A stretch of DNA of 64,000 bases. It comes from an uncultured Bacteroidota bacterium (GTDB lineage: Bacteria > Bacteroidota > Bacteroidia > Chitinophagales > LD1). The notes beneath the pieces are model-generated. The model was not told where the DNA came from. It made no database searches and saw only the letters and a list, made by a program, of their open reading frames with translations. Location of the stretch: assembly GCA_903861145.1 (NCBI GenBank), contig CAIOTH010000047.1, positions 62,001 to 126,000 of the forward strand. The letters run 5' to 3'. Of this stretch, positions 26,877 to 36,541 are shown piece after piece (positions within the stretch are counted from its first letter, which is position 1; the number at the start of each line of letters is the position of its first letter). Made by a program: the position numbers and the translations under genes.

Positions 26877-26885
26877 AACACTTAC

Positions 26886-28571
26886 GTGAATAAAAAAGAA
26901 GGCTTTACAATATCTTTTGGGCATTTAAACTTGCTTGCGTTGGTATGTTTTACCGTATTCCTGGCTAATTGTGCTAATGAAAAAGCGCCTGAAGGGGGGA
27001 AGAAAGATACTACTCCACCCAAAATAAGAAAAGCTCTACCGGCTAATAAAACCCTCCACTTTACCTCCGATAAAATCGAAATTACGTTCAACGAATACAT
27101 CAGAGCAAGCGGGTTTTCGCAAACTTTGATATCACCGCCTATGGAGAAAAGGCCGGAATTCAAAGTAAACGGCAAAACTTTAGTTATAAAACTAAAGAGT
27201 CGCCTGCGCGATAGCACTACTTACACCATCAATTTTGCCGAAGACATAAAAGACGTAAATGAGGGGAACGTACTGAATAACTTTAGCTACGTTTTCTCAA
27301 CAGGAGACTTCATCGACTCGCAAAAGCTAAGCGGAAAAGTGACGATGGCCAAAGACAATGCCATTGCCGATGGAGTAATTGTATCACTTTATCCGCAAGA
27401 TTCGGTAAATGCAATTAAAAGATCGAAACCGTACTACTTCGCTAAAACAGATAAGTCAGGAAATTTTCAAATCAATAATATTAAGGCCGCGAAGTACCGA
27501 GTTTTTGCGCTAAAAGATCAGAACTACGATTACCTATATAATCAACCAAATGAAATGATAGGTTTTCTGGACTCGGTAGTAGACTTAACCGATACCTTAC
27601 CGCAAAAAATTGAGCTAAAACTATTTCTTGAATCAACCGGGAAGCTGGCCTATGCAGGAGATAAGGCGATAAAACCTGGTCTGGTTCAAATTTACTACTC
27701 TAAACCGCTCGACTCACTAAAACTGAGTTCGAACATTCAAACAGATAATGATTTTTATTACTTAAACAAGACAAAAGACACGATAACCTACTGGTATTCA
27801 AAATATTACGAGAAGAGGATTAAAATGTTTCTCGTGGCAAACGATACACTATATGATACGGCGAGAATCGAATTACAAAGTTTTTTAAAGGATTCAATTT
27901 TCACAAATTCTAAATACAAATTAAATCTTGATAATCAATCAAATACGAGCAAATCAGCAATACCTACTAAAGAAATTTCTAATACTCAAGACATCTATAA
28001 ACCGGTTAAATTATTCTTCTCCCGACCAATCATCAATATAAACCAGGCTAAGGCCTTTCATCTTTCGGAGGATTCTGTTAAAAAGGACCTTCCTTCTGAA
28101 TTTAACATTGACCCCAAAACAAAACAGTTTGTTGAGTTCCGTTTTTCCAAAAAAGAAAATACAGACTATACTCTCGAAATTCCCGATTCAGCTTACCAGG
28201 ATATTTTCGGCACGTGGAACACAAAAATTAAGTACAAATTCAAAACCAACTCGAAAGACAATTACGGTAATCTGAATGTAATACTTAAATCAACCATAGC
28301 AGAAAAAAATTATATTGTTAGAGTTTTAGATGCTTCGACAGATGCATTAATTAAAGAAATCCTGGTAACCCACGAAGCCGAGAAAAAAGTGCTGATAGAA
28401 AATGTTCCTGCCGGCACTTATAAAGTAATGGCGATTGAGGATACAAATGGAAATGGAATATGGGATACCGGTAACTTTAAAACGAAAACCCAGCCCGAAA
28501 AAATAATAACCTTTAGAGACACTTATAACCTTAAAGGTGGCTGGGACCTGGATATGGAGGTTAAGCTTTGA
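26886..28571 (+). CDS. Ig-like (Big_5) domain lipoprotein
   Basis: 561 residues. The N-terminus (LLALVCFTVFLANCANEK) is a lipoprotein signal with lipobox Cys29. A Big_5-type domain follows at about 42-140 (TPPKIRKALPANKTLHF... ITFNEYI), and a second similar unit is near 380-460 (VKLFFSRPIININQAKAF). A C-terminal beta-sandwich has LIENVPAGTYKVMAIEDTNGNGIWDTG, a carboxypeptidase-regulatory-like ending with an Asp-rich loop. These are envelope proteins of unknown role common in Bacteroidota. The start is GTG at 26886, 9 nt after mnmG. ATG-led alternatives would lose the signal peptide. Confidence 0.85.
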   Translation: MNKKEGFTISFGHLNLLALVCFTVFLANCANEKAPEGGKKDTTPPKIRKALPANKTLHFTSDKIEITFNEYIRASGFSQTLISPPMEKRPEFKVNGKTLVIKLKSRLRDSTTYTINFAEDIKDVNEGNVLNNFSYVFSTGDFIDSQKLSGKVTMAKDNAIADGVIVSLYPQDSVNAIKRSKPYYFAKTDKSGNFQINNIKAAKYRVFALKDQNYDYLYNQPNEMIGFLDSVVDLTDTLPQKIELKLFLESTGKLAYAGDKAIKPGLVQIYYSKPLDSLKLSSNIQTDNDFYYLNKTKDTITYWYSKYYEKRIKMFLVANDTLYDTARIELQSFLKDSIFTNSKYKLNLDNQSNTSKSAIPTKEISNTQDIYKPVKLFFSRPIININQAKAFHLSEDSVKKDLPSEFNIDPKTKQFVEFRFSKKENTDYTLEIPDSAYQDIFGTWNTKIKYKFKTNSKDNYGNLNVILKSTIAEKNYIVRVLDASTDALIKEILVTHEAEKKVLIENVPAGTYKVMAIEDTNGNGIWDTGNFKTKTQPEKIITFRDTYNLKGGWDLDMEVKL

Positions 28572-28635
28572 CCTCTATTCTTCCAATAAATATCTACCAT
28601 TTGCCGTTGCAAAAAATAGCGCTTATCCTTGCACT

Positions 28636-29163
28636 ATGGCATTAGTAATTCCGGTAAACGGCATACAACCCAAATTTGGAACCAACTGCTTTTTGGCAGA
28701 AAACAGCACCGTGGTAGGTGACGTGGAAATGGGGGATGATTGTAGCGTATGGTTTACAAGTGTTGTGCGCGGCGATGTTAACTCAATACGCATAGGTAAT
28801 AAAGTAAATATTCAGGATGGGGCCATATTACATTGCACTTACCAAAAGGCTTCGGTAACCATTGGCAATAATGTTTCAATCGGGCATCGCGCAATTGTGC
28901 ACGGATGTACCATACATGACAATGTGTTAATTGGTATGGGTGCTATAATAATGGACCATGTTGTAATTGGGGAAAACAGCATCATTGGTGCCGGCGCCAT
29001 TGTGCTGGAAAACACGATTGTAGAACCGGGTTCAATTTACGCAGGTATACCCGCCAAAAAAGTTAAGGATGTCGACCGGGAAAATCACAAGAATCTGATT
29101 GAACGAATTAGCAATAATTATATTATGTACTCGGGTTGGTTTAAAGAAACTAACAGCAAATAA
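28636..29163 (+). CDS. Gamma-carbonic anhydrase family protein (left-handed beta-helix)
   Basis: 175 residues of hexapeptide repeats. Zinc-ligand His residues appear in LHCTY and SIGHRAIVHGC, matching the CamH/YrdA/PaaY group of gamma-carbonic anhydrase-like trimers. GDVNSIRIGNKVNIQDGAI and IYAGIPAKKVKDV are typical. I start at ATG 28636 (MALVIPVNG) because the longer frame runs upstream through sequence unlike the family and overlaps the lipoprotein gene. Many relatives have not shown hydratase activity. idi follows after 2 nt. Confidence 0.9.
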   Translation: MALVIPVNGIQPKFGTNCFLAENSTVVGDVEMGDDCSVWFTSVVRGDVNSIRIGNKVNIQDGAILHCTYQKASVTIGNNVSIGHRAIVHGCTIHDNVLIGMGAIIMDHVVIGENSIIGAGAIVLENTIVEPGSIYAGIPAKKVKDVDRENHKNLIERISNNYIMYSGWFKETNSK

Positions 29164-29165
29164 GC

Positions 29166-29708
29166 ATGAACGAAATGGAAGATTTAGATAAACAGGAAAT
29201 TGTAGTGTTGGTTAATGATAAAGACGAAGTGCTTGGGTACATTGAAAAACTGGACGCCCATGAAAAGGGATTGCTGCACCGGGCTATAAGCGTAATTATT
29301 TTTAATGATAAAGGAGAAATGTTGATTCAACAACGCGGGTTAAACAAATATCATTGGGCAGGAATTTGGAGTAATACTTGTTGCAGCCATCCGCGTAAGG
29401 AAGAAAGCTACCAACATGCAGCGGAGCGCAGGTTATTTGAAGAGCTTGGATTTAAGACGCCGCTGAAAGAAGCCTTTCATTTTATATACAAGGCTTATGA
29501 CAATGACAGCGGTTTAACTGAGCATGAATACGACACTGTATTTACCGGTACCTTCAACAATTCTTTCGAATTTAATAAAGACGAAATTGAGGCGATTGAA
29601 TGGATACAACCGGCGGCATTGGAAGAGGATATAAAAATGCACCCCGAAAAATATTCATTCTGGTTTAAGATAATTTTGAATGAGTTGAAGAACAAAAACA
29701 TAATCTGA
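29166..29708 (+). CDS. idi: Isopentenyl-diphosphate delta-isomerase, type 1
   Basis: 180 residues, Nudix fold. Interconverts IPP and DMAPP for isoprenoid synthesis. The catalytic Cys lies in WSNTCCSHPRKEE, the metal and Nudix part in AAERRLFEELGF, and the catalytic Glu region in TEHEYDTVF. The enzyme needs Mg and one more divalent metal. Tightly packed between the carbonic anhydrase-like gene and the methyltransferase (gaps of 2 and 6 nt). Confidence 0.95.
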   Translation: MNEMEDLDKQEIVVLVNDKDEVLGYIEKLDAHEKGLLHRAISVIIFNDKGEMLIQQRGLNKYHWAGIWSNTCCSHPRKEESYQHAAERRLFEELGFKTPLKEAFHFIYKAYDNDSGLTEHEYDTVFTGTFNNSFEFNKDEIEAIEWIQPAALEEDIKMHPEKYSFWFKIILNELKNKNII

Positions 29709-29714
29709 TTTTAT

Positions 29715-30353
29715 ATGCACCTGGTATCGGCCGAAATAGAACAATACATAGAGCAGCATTCATCTGCAGAACACAAAGTGTTGCAAGAGCTAAATCGTGA
29801 AACGCATTTGAAAGTACAAATGCCACAAATGCTATCGGGGCATTTACAGGGCCAGTTTTTGGCCATGGTAACCGGTATGTTACAACCCAAAAGAATTTTG
29901 GAAATTGGAACATACACCGGCTACTCGGGTATTTGCCTGGCAAATGGTTTGGGCGAAGACGGCATACTGTATACCATCGATATAAACGAAGAATTACAAC
30001 CGATGGCAGAAACATACATTACGAAGGCCGGGCTTACAAAAAAAGTAAAGCAATTGATAGGCGATGCACAGCAAATTATACCAGACCTTAATGAAACTTT
30101 TGATCTTGTTTTTATTGATGCTGACAAAGTAAATTACAGCACTTACTACGACCTGGTTTTTGACAAAGTGCGCACCGGTGGCTACATCATCGCCGACAAT
30201 GTTTTGTGGAGTGGCAAAGTAGTATTGGAGAAAAAGGATAAAGACACCCTGGCCATTGATAGTTACAACAAAAAAGTACTGGCCGATAAGCGCGTTGAGA
30301 CCTTCATTCTACCGTTGCGCGATGGCCTTAATATTGCCCGCAAATTAGTATAG
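29715..30353 (+). CDS. Class I SAM-dependent O-methyltransferase (COMT/CCoAOMT type)
   Basis: 212 residues. SAM-binding motif I is ILEIGTYTGYSGICLANGL. Motif II with the metal-binding Asp is LVFIDADKVNYSTYYD, followed by GGYIIADNVLWSGKV. This order is that of the Mg-dependent catechol and caffeoyl-CoA O-methyltransferase family. The substrate is unknown. It is the last of a tight four-gene series. Confidence 0.92.
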   Translation: MHLVSAEIEQYIEQHSSAEHKVLQELNRETHLKVQMPQMLSGHLQGQFLAMVTGMLQPKRILEIGTYTGYSGICLANGLGEDGILYTIDINEELQPMAETYITKAGLTKKVKQLIGDAQQIIPDLNETFDLVFIDADKVNYSTYYDLVFDKVRTGGYIIADNVLWSGKVVLEKKDKDTLAIDSYNKKVLADKRVETFILPLRDGLNIARKLV

Positions 30354-30477
30354 CCCGGTAATACCGCTCAAAAAATGATACGTTAATGCGCCAATGCACA
30401 ACATTTGGTAAATATCCTACGTTAATCCATACACCAACGTTTAATACTTTAGACCTTGCAAAATAGTGTGTGCCTTA

Positions 30478-31803
30478 ATGAAACGATTAATAGCAATAGT
30501 TTCCCTCTTTTTCTTCATTCAGTCGGCCAATAGCCAGGCAAGGCAAGATGTGCTTTGTTATATAGCCAAATACAAAGACATAGCATTGGAAGAAATGGTG
30601 CGCTGTAGAATACCCGCTAGTGTAACTCTTGCGCAAGGGCTGCATGAAAGCAGTTTTGGAAAAAGCAAATTATCGTGCGAAGCCAATAATCACTTTGGTA
30701 TAAAATGCAAAGGTGAGTGGGATGGCAAAAAATTCTATCAAAATGACGACGAGCCTAATGAATGTTTCAGGGTATATGAACAGGCGGAAGATTCGTACGC
30801 AGACCACTCGGATTTTTTAATTACACGTAGCCGGTATGCGGGTTTATTTGATTTACCAATTACAGATTATAAAGCCTGGGCACATGGATTAAAAAGTTCT
30901 GGTTACGCCACAAACCCTAAATACGCCGAAATACTGATTAAGACCATTGAAGATTACAACCTGACCGATTTCGACCAACAAGGCCTGGCGATGATTGATG
31001 AACATGAAAAGTTAATGGCGTGGCCGTTAGAAATAGAGCAACCCTTGTTAGCCAATAAAAAAGCAGAACCCGTCGGCGTAACAACAAACGCAGTAACAAC
31101 AACTACAGCGTCAACTCAAACTATAGCCGATACCAAAAAAGAAGAGAAGAATTTAAAGGCAGCCAATAAAATATTTGCACCGGCAACCAGCGGGGCTAAC
31201 CAAAAAGAAATTACTGTAAATGGGGTTAAGGTAATTAAAGCACAAGGCAGTGTCGATCCACTTACCATTGCTTTCGATTACCAGATACAATACGCACAGG
31301 TACTAGCGCTTAACGACATGAATGAAGGCGACCATTTTAAGGATGGAGAAAATATATTTCTGCAAAGTAAAAAAGGACGTGGCGCCGAAACAAATTACAC
31401 GGTGCTTGCAGGAGAAAGCATGCACGATATATCGCAAAAGACAGGCGTAAAGATGAAAGACCTTTATCAGAAAAACCTGATGGTAATGAACGACCAACCG
31501 GTGGCCGGTGAAAGTTTGGCGCTGCAGGAAAAACGCGTCAAAGCCCCGCACACCATAGCTTATAGCGACTTCTTAAAGTCGTTAGCGAACAATACAGCCA
31601 AACCGGTAAGTACAGAAGCCACTAATACTATCCTTATCAAAAAATCGGATGTGCAACAAACCAAGCAGTATACTGTAGGCCCAACTGATACACTCTATTC
31701 GATTGCAAAAAGATTCAATACTTCTGTTCAACAACTTTGTGTGATAAATAATTTGCAAAGTGCAGATTTACAGCCGGGTCAAACACTGGTAATAGGAAAA
31801 TAA
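30478..31803 (+). CDS. Secreted glucosaminidase with LysM domains (peptidoglycan hydrolase)
   Basis: 441 residues. Signal peptide MKRLIAIVSLFFFIQSANSQ. Glucosaminidase domain (GH73-like) at about 25-165, with catalytic Glu in LAQGLHESSFGKSKL and the NNHFGIKCKGEW segment. A Thr/Ala-rich linker spans about 200-235. At least two LysM domains follow (NYTVLAGESMHDISQKTGV and QYTVGPTDTLYSIAKRFNTS to the C-terminus) and probably a degenerate one near 255-300. LysM binds glycan, so it acts on peptidoglycan in the periplasm. I chose the ATG at 30478 over a GTG at 30466. A strong terminator ends the unit. Confidence 0.93.
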   Translation: MKRLIAIVSLFFFIQSANSQARQDVLCYIAKYKDIALEEMVRCRIPASVTLAQGLHESSFGKSKLSCEANNHFGIKCKGEWDGKKFYQNDDEPNECFRVYEQAEDSYADHSDFLITRSRYAGLFDLPITDYKAWAHGLKSSGYATNPKYAEILIKTIEDYNLTDFDQQGLAMIDEHEKLMAWPLEIEQPLLANKKAEPVGVTTNAVTTTTASTQTIADTKKEEKNLKAANKIFAPATSGANQKEITVNGVKVIKAQGSVDPLTIAFDYQIQYAQVLALNDMNEGDHFKDGENIFLQSKKGRGAETNYTVLAGESMHDISQKTGVKMKDLYQKNLMVMNDQPVAGESLALQEKRVKAPHTIAYSDFLKSLANNTAKPVSTEATNTILIKKSDVQQTKQYTVGPTDTLYSIAKRFNTSVQQLCVINNLQSADLQPGQTLVIGK

Positions 31804-31822
31804 TCAAAACCCTAGCCCAAAT

Positions 31823-31856
31823 AAAAAAGCCAACCTGAAAACGGGTTGGCTTTTTT
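31823..31856. terminator. Strong bidirectional intrinsic terminator
   Basis: Stem arms 31823-31835 and 31844-31856 (AAAAAAGCCAACC with GGTTGGCTTTTTT), 8-nt loop, T-runs on both strands. It lies between the glucosaminidase (+) and lipocalin-like lipoprotein (-) stops, so it serves both convergent units. Confidence 0.92.
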
Positions 31857-31874
31857 ATTTATTCGTCCGCCAAT

Positions 31875-32366
31875 CTATTTGGTGAAGTCGTATTCCTTAT
31901 TACCGTTTAAGAGGTTTAGGTTGCTGTTAGTAAGCTTAAGGATATTAAATATCCGAACACTGCTATCGGAACCACCATTGGTACGCAATTGCAAATCCTC
32001 TTCGCTGTTAAGTAAAGTCCAGGTGCCGCTTGATGCGTATGGTGTGATTGTAGTATCTACAAAACGAAGTGTATCATACAATATATGGAAAGTCATTGTT
32101 GTGCTATCAAAGCCCAGGGTATCCTGCTTAAGCAAAGAATCTGCGCGGAACGAAAAGCTCTTCCAGGTTTCGTTGTAAACGTAGCCGGGGCTAATAATCA
32201 ATTGATACCCATAATTAGTAGTATCGAATTGGGCCGTTTTGTTTTGATTAGCATAGAGATAGGTACTGAGTTTCCAGGTTCCCTCTATCTTCTTCACAAA
32301 ATCTTTGCGGTTACAGGCGCAAAGAACAACCACTAAAGCTACTGCTACAAAAAGTAATTTCTTCAC
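31875..32366 (-). CDS. Lipocalin-like small lipoprotein, copy 1
   Basis: 163 residues. Lipobox LCAC with Cys18. After it comes IEGTWKLSTYLYANQNKTAQF and then alternating beta strands, the usual look of lipocalin-like Bacteroidota lipoproteins. It shares the KxxxGTW(K/H)xxxxLxxNxxxTAQ pattern and overall length with the gene at 32394-32864, so the two are tandem paralogues, though diverged in sequence. No function is known. Cys-anchored and envelope-located. Confidence 0.82.
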   Translation of the reverse strand: MKKLLFVAVALVVVLCACNRKDFVKKIEGTWKLSTYLYANQNKTAQFDTTNYGYQLIISPGYVYNETWKSFSFRADSLLKQDTLGFDSTTMTFHILYDTLRFVDTTITPYASSGTWTLLNSEEDLQLRTNGGSDSSVRIFNILKLTNSNLNLLNGNKEYDFTK

Positions 32367-32393
32367 GGGTAATATTTTTAGGCTTATTTAATT

Positions 32394-32864
32394 TTAATGA
32401 ACTCCGTTTTTGGCTAAGTAAAACTGTGTTGTATCAGTATCTAACTGCACATTGCTACCACTTAAATCAAAAATTGTATAGGTGCGGTTAATAAGTGTTG
32501 GAACCAACACGGTATCCATCAACACATAAGTAGAATCGGTAAGAATAAGGTTTACGTAATGATTAGAGAACGAATAGGTTCCTGCCTTTGAAGATGCATA
32601 GGTAGTATCGGCATAAGTAACGCCGTTAATAACCGTTGCGTGAACTGTTCCGTTATTCTTCTCAACAAATTTACCATCGGAGGTAAACGTAATGGTGTAT
32701 AAGGGATTTGCGGCCAGCCATTGAGCTGTTTCGTCAACGTTTCTGAACAAAAATTTATAAACGTGCCAAGTGCCGGTTAGATCCTTGGTGTAAAGTTTCT
32801 CTTTGCTACAGCTTGCTACTACAAGAACCAATGCAATAACTACGAGGGATATTATTTTCTTCAT
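32394..32864 (-). CDS. Lipocalin-like small lipoprotein, copy 2
   Basis: 156 residues. MKKIISLVVIALVLVVASCSKEK carries a lipobox with Cys19. LTGTWHVYKFLFRNVDETAQWL and YTITFTSDGKF align with the downstream copy. The start is set at ATG 32864. The frame is open 17 codons further but without a signal peptide. The two paralogues are 27 nt apart and probably cotranscribed. Confidence 0.82.
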   Translation of the reverse strand: MKKIISLVVIALVLVVASCSKEKLYTKDLTGTWHVYKFLFRNVDETAQWLAANPLYTITFTSDGKFVEKNNGTVHATVINGVTYADTTYASSKAGTYSFSNHYVNLILTDSTYVLMDTVLVPTLINRTYTIFDLSGSNVQLDTDTTQFYLAKNGVH

Positions 32865-32958
32865 TCTACTATGGATTTTCTGACAGCCGAAGATAAAAAA
32901 GAAATCAATTCTCAAAATGTTTTTTAACCTTTATCAATATGGCCTGTTAATCAAAGGC

Positions 32959-33447
32959 TTACCCAAGCTCTTCGAAAATGCCCGATGCCTTGTTTTTCTT
33001 AACATTATTCCAGTAAAAATACCTTCCGTTCATGGCCACATAAACCCCTTTTGGCAACGATTGCACAAAAGCCAGGGCGCTCCCTAAATTAAAGAGCCCA
33101 TCGGAAGAGCCAAACTTATAGGGCACCATAGCCCCGGTAAGCACAACGGTTTTATTCAAATTTGCCAGGCCTAGCTCTCGGGCGGTAATTTCCATTGTAT
33201 CTGTTCCGTGCGTAATCACGATCCTCTCCTCCCTGCAATCTCTACAATGCTTCACTATTAGCCCCCTATTCTCATCCGTCATTTCCAGGCTATCTATCAT
33301 CATCAGGCTATCAATATCAATAGCTAAATTTGAACGCCCCAACTGCAATATTTCAGGAACATGCGTGTGGTTGAAATAAAGCTTGCCCGCTATTTCATCA
33401 TACTCCTTATCGAACGTTCCACCGGTAACTAATATTTTAATAGCCAT
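32959..33447 (-). CDS. Asparaginase N-terminal domain protein (single domain)
   Basis: 162 residues matching only the N-terminal catalytic domain of L-asparaginases. TGGTFDKEYDEI holds the first catalytic Thr motif, and ITHGTDTMEITARE holds the second (Thr-Asp). VLTGAMVP follows. The C-terminal domain is absent. The frame closes cleanly and stand-alone asparaginase-domain proteins of about this size occur in other bacteria, so it need not be a broken gene. Start at ATG 33447 (MAIKILVTGG). Whether it hydrolyses asparagine is not shown. Confidence 0.85.
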   Translation of the reverse strand: MAIKILVTGGTFDKEYDEIAGKLYFNHTHVPEILQLGRSNLAIDIDSLMMIDSLEMTDENRGLIVKHCRDCREERIVITHGTDTMEITARELGLANLNKTVVLTGAMVPYKFGSSDGLFNLGSALAFVQSLPKGVYVAMNGRYFYWNNVKKNKASGIFEELG

Positions 33448-33634
33448 GTTGCGAAAATGGCAAATACATTTAGACTTGCCAAGTTCGCTGTTATTATAAG
33501 ATGCCTTGAACACTTAAAGCGTTGCGTAATATGCTTTGCCGCTGCAAACATTATTTATAAGGAAAATTTCCGTCAACTATTTTTTTTGTTACCTTCGGAT
33601 TACCCCTAAAGGAGTAAAACCTAAGCACCCGCGC

Positions 33635-36472
33635 ATGAAACAACTTTTACCTCTCGTTTTTCTCTGTTTCTTCTCAAGCATTCTTTTTGCCCAAAACAAA
33701 ACCATATCGGGTACAATTACCGACCAAAACAACAAAGAGCCGCTGGTAGGCGCAACCGTTATAGTTAAAGGTGGTGGCGTAGGAACTGTCAGCGATTCAA
33801 AAGGCAATTTTACCATTTCTGTGAGCCCTGACGCAAAAGCGCTTTCAATATCGTATGTAGGCTATATTACCCAGGATGTTTCGATTGGAAACAAGATCAG
33901 TTTTAATGTAAATTTAGAAACGGCCGATATACCCGGCAAAGAAGTGGTGGTAACCTCATCGCGCGTATCAGAATCGATACTACAGGCACCGGCTGAAATT
34001 GAAAAAATGACTGCTACAGAAATCAAGTCGGCAGCGTCGGGCGATTTTTACCAAAGCATAGGTAATTTTAAAGGGGTAGATATAATAACCACGTCGGCAT
34101 TTTTTAAGGTGGTTAACCTACGGGGTTTTGGTGATACCCGCTCACTAAGAACAAAACAATTTGTTGATGGGATAGATAACGAAGCTCCCGGACTAAACTT
34201 CCCAATAGGAAATATGGTAGGCAGTAACGATCTTGACCTGCAAAGCGTGGAAGTAATATCGGGCCCGGCCTCGGCATTGTATGGCGCCAATGCCATGCAA
34301 GGGCTTATTTCGATGAATACAAAAAGTCCATACGATTTTCAGGGGCTTTCCTTCCAGGTAAAAGGCGGTGGCACTACCATACCCGGCCCTTATTTTGATG
34401 CGCAAATGAGATATGCGCAAGTGTATGGCAAAAAGCAACGCTTTGCCTTTAAGCTTACCGGTGAGTATACCCGTATGAATGACTGGCCGGCAACCAACGA
34501 CACGTTGAACAGGTATGGAAATATTGCTGCCGATGTAAACGTAGGCGCCTCTATTCAGCAAACGGCCAATGCGCCCTACTGCCCAACCTGCCCTGTAACC
34601 ACAGCACAGCATAACACTTACGCATCATTAACCGGATGGCTGGCATTTAACCCCGAAGCGCTGGCATTTGATAAATCGGAAACACAAAACGGATACCTAC
34701 ATATACAAGCTCCCGGATATAAAGAAACGGCGATAGCAGATAACAATGCACAAAACATTAAATTCTCTACCGGCATGTATTACCGGTTTAATAATGATGT
34801 TGAATTATCGGCCGTTTACCGATTCGGTTTTGGTACCGCAGTTTACCAGGCAACCACACGCTACCAGATAAAAGATTTTCGCTTTAACCAGCCAACACTG
34901 CAACTACAGGGTAAAAACTTTTTTATAAGGGCATATACATCTATTGAAAATGCGGGCAGTTCATATAACATGGCCCTTGCAGGTGCGTATGTTTCTAAGG
35001 CTGCGGCACCTGCGTATGTAAGTGCCTTTACAACTGCTTATTTTAATACTATCCAGAATTTAGTGGGTGGCTTTGCTAATTGCACTACGTGCTTTGACGG
35101 TGGACAAAACCAATGGGTGTTAGATAGTGCCCGCAATGTAGGCCGCAGGGCTGCACAATCTGCCTGGTTTCAACCGGGTAGCAAGATGTTTAACGACACC
35201 CTGAGTAAACTGATACACGACAAAAACTCATTAACCGGTGCGGAGTTTTACGACCGGTCGGCATTGGTGCATGTTGAAGGCCAGTATAACTGGGATTTTG
35301 TAAAATGGATTGATATTATAACCGGTGCTTCTTACCGTCTTTATATACCGAATTCGGAAGGAACCATTTTACAGGATACATCGGGAGCCAAAATACGCAT
35401 GAGCGAAGTTGGCGCTTATTTACAGTTTACCAAGAGACTGTTTAATGACGCGTTTAAAATTATCGGTTCAATAAGAGCAGATAAGAATTCAAACTTTGCT
35501 GCACAGGTTTCGCCAAGGGGTGCTTTGGTTTATACTTATAAAGGTATCAGTGGTTCGCACACCTTCAGGGTATCGGCTACATCAGCGTTTAGAACACCAA
35601 CGCTGCAAGACCAATACCTATATCTAGACGTGGGCACCATGAAATTGATTGGTAACCTGAACGGATTAAATAATGTTTACACGCAAGCTTCGGTAAGCAA
35701 TGCTCTTTCGGTACTAAACCAAACCGGCAATGGGAGTAACTCCAGCGCCGCAGAGGCTGCATTAGTATCGGTAAACCTGGCGCCGATTAAACCCGAGCAT
35801 TTAACATCTTTCGAATTTGGCTACCGGGGAGAAATAAAGAATAAGCTGTACATAGACTTTACCGCATACTATGGCATTTATAAAAACTTCATTGGCTTTA
35901 CACGGATTGTATCGCCTTACGATGCTACCCATACCGGTGGTACACCGGCCGATAATGTAATAGCAGGGTACTACTCAAACCTGCAAACCTGGGTTAACTC
36001 TAAAGGTACTGTTCCGTCGTGGGGCGGGGTTATTAGTTTATCGTATTACGTAGGCCATGGCATTACGCCATACGTTAACTATACATATACCGATTTAGAC
36101 GACCGAAATATTAGCAGCGACCAGGTTACAGTGCTATCGGGCTTTAACACGCCAAAGCACAAACTAAATGTTGGATTTAATGCTGCACATGTGTTTAAAG
36201 GCCTTGGTTTTACGGCTAACTTTAAATGGGTTAACTCGTACCAGTGGGAGAGCCCTTTTGCCAATGGCATAGTGCCAAGTTATCATACTTTAGACCTACA
36301 GGTTTATTACGAGATGTCAAAAATACATTCAACAATAAGAGTGGGTGGCTCAAATATTTACAACAACATGCATATTGAAGCTGTAGGTTCGCCGCAGATT
36401 GGAGCGCTATATTATGTGGCCTACGCCCTTGATATAAGCAACTTTAAAAAACGCAGCCAGCCGGCACAATAA
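33635..36472 (+). CDS. TonB-dependent outer-membrane receptor (SusC-like N-terminus)
   Basis: 945 residues. Signal peptide MKQLLPLVFLCFFSSILFAQ. Residues about 22-105 form a carboxypeptidase-regulatory-like domain (ISGTITDQNNKEPLVGATV). The plug is at about 115-245 with VVNLRGFGDTRSLRTKQFVDG and VEVISGPASALYGANAMQG. A 22-strand barrel follows and ends in ALDISNFKKRSQPAQ. Substrate is unknown. No SusD-like partner is adjacent, so a role in siderophore, vitamin or other small-ligand uptake is as likely as glycan. I chose ATG 33635 for the signal peptide. Confidence 0.92.
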   Translation: MKQLLPLVFLCFFSSILFAQNKTISGTITDQNNKEPLVGATVIVKGGGVGTVSDSKGNFTISVSPDAKALSISYVGYITQDVSIGNKISFNVNLETADIPGKEVVVTSSRVSESILQAPAEIEKMTATEIKSAASGDFYQSIGNFKGVDIITTSAFFKVVNLRGFGDTRSLRTKQFVDGIDNEAPGLNFPIGNMVGSNDLDLQSVEVISGPASALYGANAMQGLISMNTKSPYDFQGLSFQVKGGGTTIPGPYFDAQMRYAQVYGKKQRFAFKLTGEYTRMNDWPATNDTLNRYGNIAADVNVGASIQQTANAPYCPTCPVTTAQHNTYASLTGWLAFNPEALAFDKSETQNGYLHIQAPGYKETAIADNNAQNIKFSTGMYYRFNNDVELSAVYRFGFGTAVYQATTRYQIKDFRFNQPTLQLQGKNFFIRAYTSIENAGSSYNMALAGAYVSKAAAPAYVSAFTTAYFNTIQNLVGGFANCTTCFDGGQNQWVLDSARNVGRRAAQSAWFQPGSKMFNDTLSKLIHDKNSLTGAEFYDRSALVHVEGQYNWDFVKWIDIITGASYRLYIPNSEGTILQDTSGAKIRMSEVGAYLQFTKRLFNDAFKIIGSIRADKNSNFAAQVSPRGALVYTYKGISGSHTFRVSATSAFRTPTLQDQYLYLDVGTMKLIGNLNGLNNVYTQASVSNALSVLNQTGNGSNSSAAEAALVSVNLAPIKPEHLTSFEFGYRGEIKNKLYIDFTAYYGIYKNFIGFTRIVSPYDATHTGGTPADNVIAGYYSNLQTWVNSKGTVPSWGGVISLSYYVGHGITPYVNYTYTDLDDRNISSDQVTVLSGFNTPKHKLNVGFNAAHVFKGLGFTANFKWVNSYQWESPFANGIVPSYHTLDLQVYYEMSKIHSTIRVGGSNIYNNMHIEAVGSPQIGALYYVAYALDISNFKKRSQPAQ

Positions 36473-36541
36473 ACCTTTATTGTATTTTTGCCGTTAAAGA
36501 CAACGGGCTATACTAAAACCATAGCTTATCGTTTAATATCA

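Noticed and set aside
27826-28221. Two weak parS-like matches inside the Big_5 lipoprotein gene (27826-27841 and 28206-28221)
   Set aside because: Each has three mismatches to the consensus, and the second matches only in one half-site with CACGTG. They lie in coding sequence and may be chance; reported only for a genome scan.
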